Origin: Megaleporinus macrocephalus
Lineage: Eukaryota; Chordata; Actinopteri; Characiformes; Anostomidae
DNA length: 64,000 nt
Assembly: GCA_021613375.1 (NCBI GenBank)
Contig: CM038703.1
Coordinates: 56,751,254-56,815,253, forward strand
Reading direction: 5' to 3'
Position numbers and translations under genes: made by a program
Part shown: piece by piece, positions 63,651 to 64,000 of the stretch
How the letters are laid out: every line of letters starts with the position of its first letter
How positions within the stretch are numbered: the stretch's first letter is position 1
Notes under the pieces: model-generated
Database searches by the model: none
Seen by the model: only the letters and a program-made list of their open reading frames with translations
Told to the model about the DNA's origin: nothing

Positions 63651-64000
63651 ATTCTTACCAGTGTTCCTAGAAGATGAAATAGTAAGGTGAAAAAGTTCGT
63701 TCCACCATCTGGGTGCAGTGTAAATCTAACTTCTAAATGTGTCCCCTAAGTTGCTCTAAGGCTACATAGACTAAAGGAAAGGGAGGGACACATTTTGGTA
63801 ATTTGATTAAGCCCTCTATAAGGCTACCATTCTTCTGGAGGTACCAGAGAACCTAAAAGCTAACCACAGACTGGTAACCAACAAAAACTACCCAGAAGGG
63901 GACATTGCTTTAAGTTTTGTCCTTAGCTTTGACTAGCCACTGTAAAGGGGTGCTTACCAATAAGGTAGAACTTTAACTCCTCCACAGTCCATTCTATTGC
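63651..64000. other. Right edge, nothing recognised
   Basis: Non-coding sequence with no repeat, gene or RNA recognised. Confidence 0.4.

Noticed and set aside
1..64000. CRISPR array
   Set aside because: Tandem repeats here lack unique spacers of constant length, and the DNA is clearly from a vertebrate.

Overview
This window is vertebrate nuclear DNA, almost certainly from a teleost fish. It holds a tandem cluster of intronless seven-transmembrane odorant receptor (OR) genes, all on the + strand, in a landscape of transposable elements typical of ray-finned fish (Rex1/Babar and L2 LINEs, Ty3/gypsy, Ngaro/DIRS tyrosine-recombinase elements, Penelope-like elements, Tc1, TTAA-type DNA elements). 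The species cannot be told from the sequence; an otophysan (catfish or characin type) is a guess.

The host genes are seven copies of one OR subfamily. Five are intact 312-residue receptors (2708-3646, 7309-8247, 11795-12733, 20027-20965, 52843-53781). One is broken by a frameshift in a T-run (34479-35401). One (42672-43007) has lost its start codon, gained an early stop and is cut in half by a Penelope-like element. Each copy has a TATAAATA box 142-169 bp before its start codon. Five also share an RFX X-box-like block and, just after the TATA box, a short upstream ORF whose ATG lies 34-36 bp from it. The copies share 3' flanks too, so the unit of duplication was promoter plus gene plus several hundred bp downstream.

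Layout: 1-1.85 kb, Ty3/gypsy relic (-). 2.4-3.7, OR1. 4.9-6.1, tRNA-like relics and a gypsy relic (-). 7.1-8.3, OR2. 9.2-10.8, gypsy relic (+). 11.6-12.7, OR3. 13.9-19.2, gypsy relic split by a Ngaro element (14.54-18.18) that keeps its A1-B1-A2-B2 split direct repeats. 19.7-21.0, OR4. 21.8-25.2, two L2-type LINEs (-). 25.4-27.0, a 45-bp minisatellite. 27.2-27.9, 3' end of a tyrosine-recombinase element. 28.06-32.25, gypsy relic split by a near full-length Rex1-type LINE (-). 32.4-34.2, 36.8-38.5 and 38.8-40.6, three copies of a 1.7-kb TTAA-flanked non-autonomous element around OR5. 42.4-43.0, OR6 pseudogene. 43.0-47.0, Penelope-like element with GIY-YIG endonuclease and an associated decayed SGNH-hydrolase ORF. 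47.2-48.7, DIRS-like RNase H and tyrosine recombinase. 50.3-51.0, Tc1 relic. 51.2-52.3, gypsy gag remnant between LTR pieces (-). 52.6-53.8, OR7. 54.8-56.04 and 63.03-63.19, a 36-bp minisatellite split by a Gmr1-like Ty3/gypsy element (integrase upstream of reverse transcriptase), itself split by a second Rex1 copy. 63.2-63.65, another LINE endonuclease fragment.

The points of most interest are the shared OR promoter and leader architecture, the SGNH ORF in the Penelope-like element, the Gmr1-like order with a SCAN-related Gag, the textbook Ngaro repeats, and the inverted TTAA-element pair whose tip once carried a perfect palindrome. All identifications come from reading translations and comparing with family motifs from memory; no database search was run.
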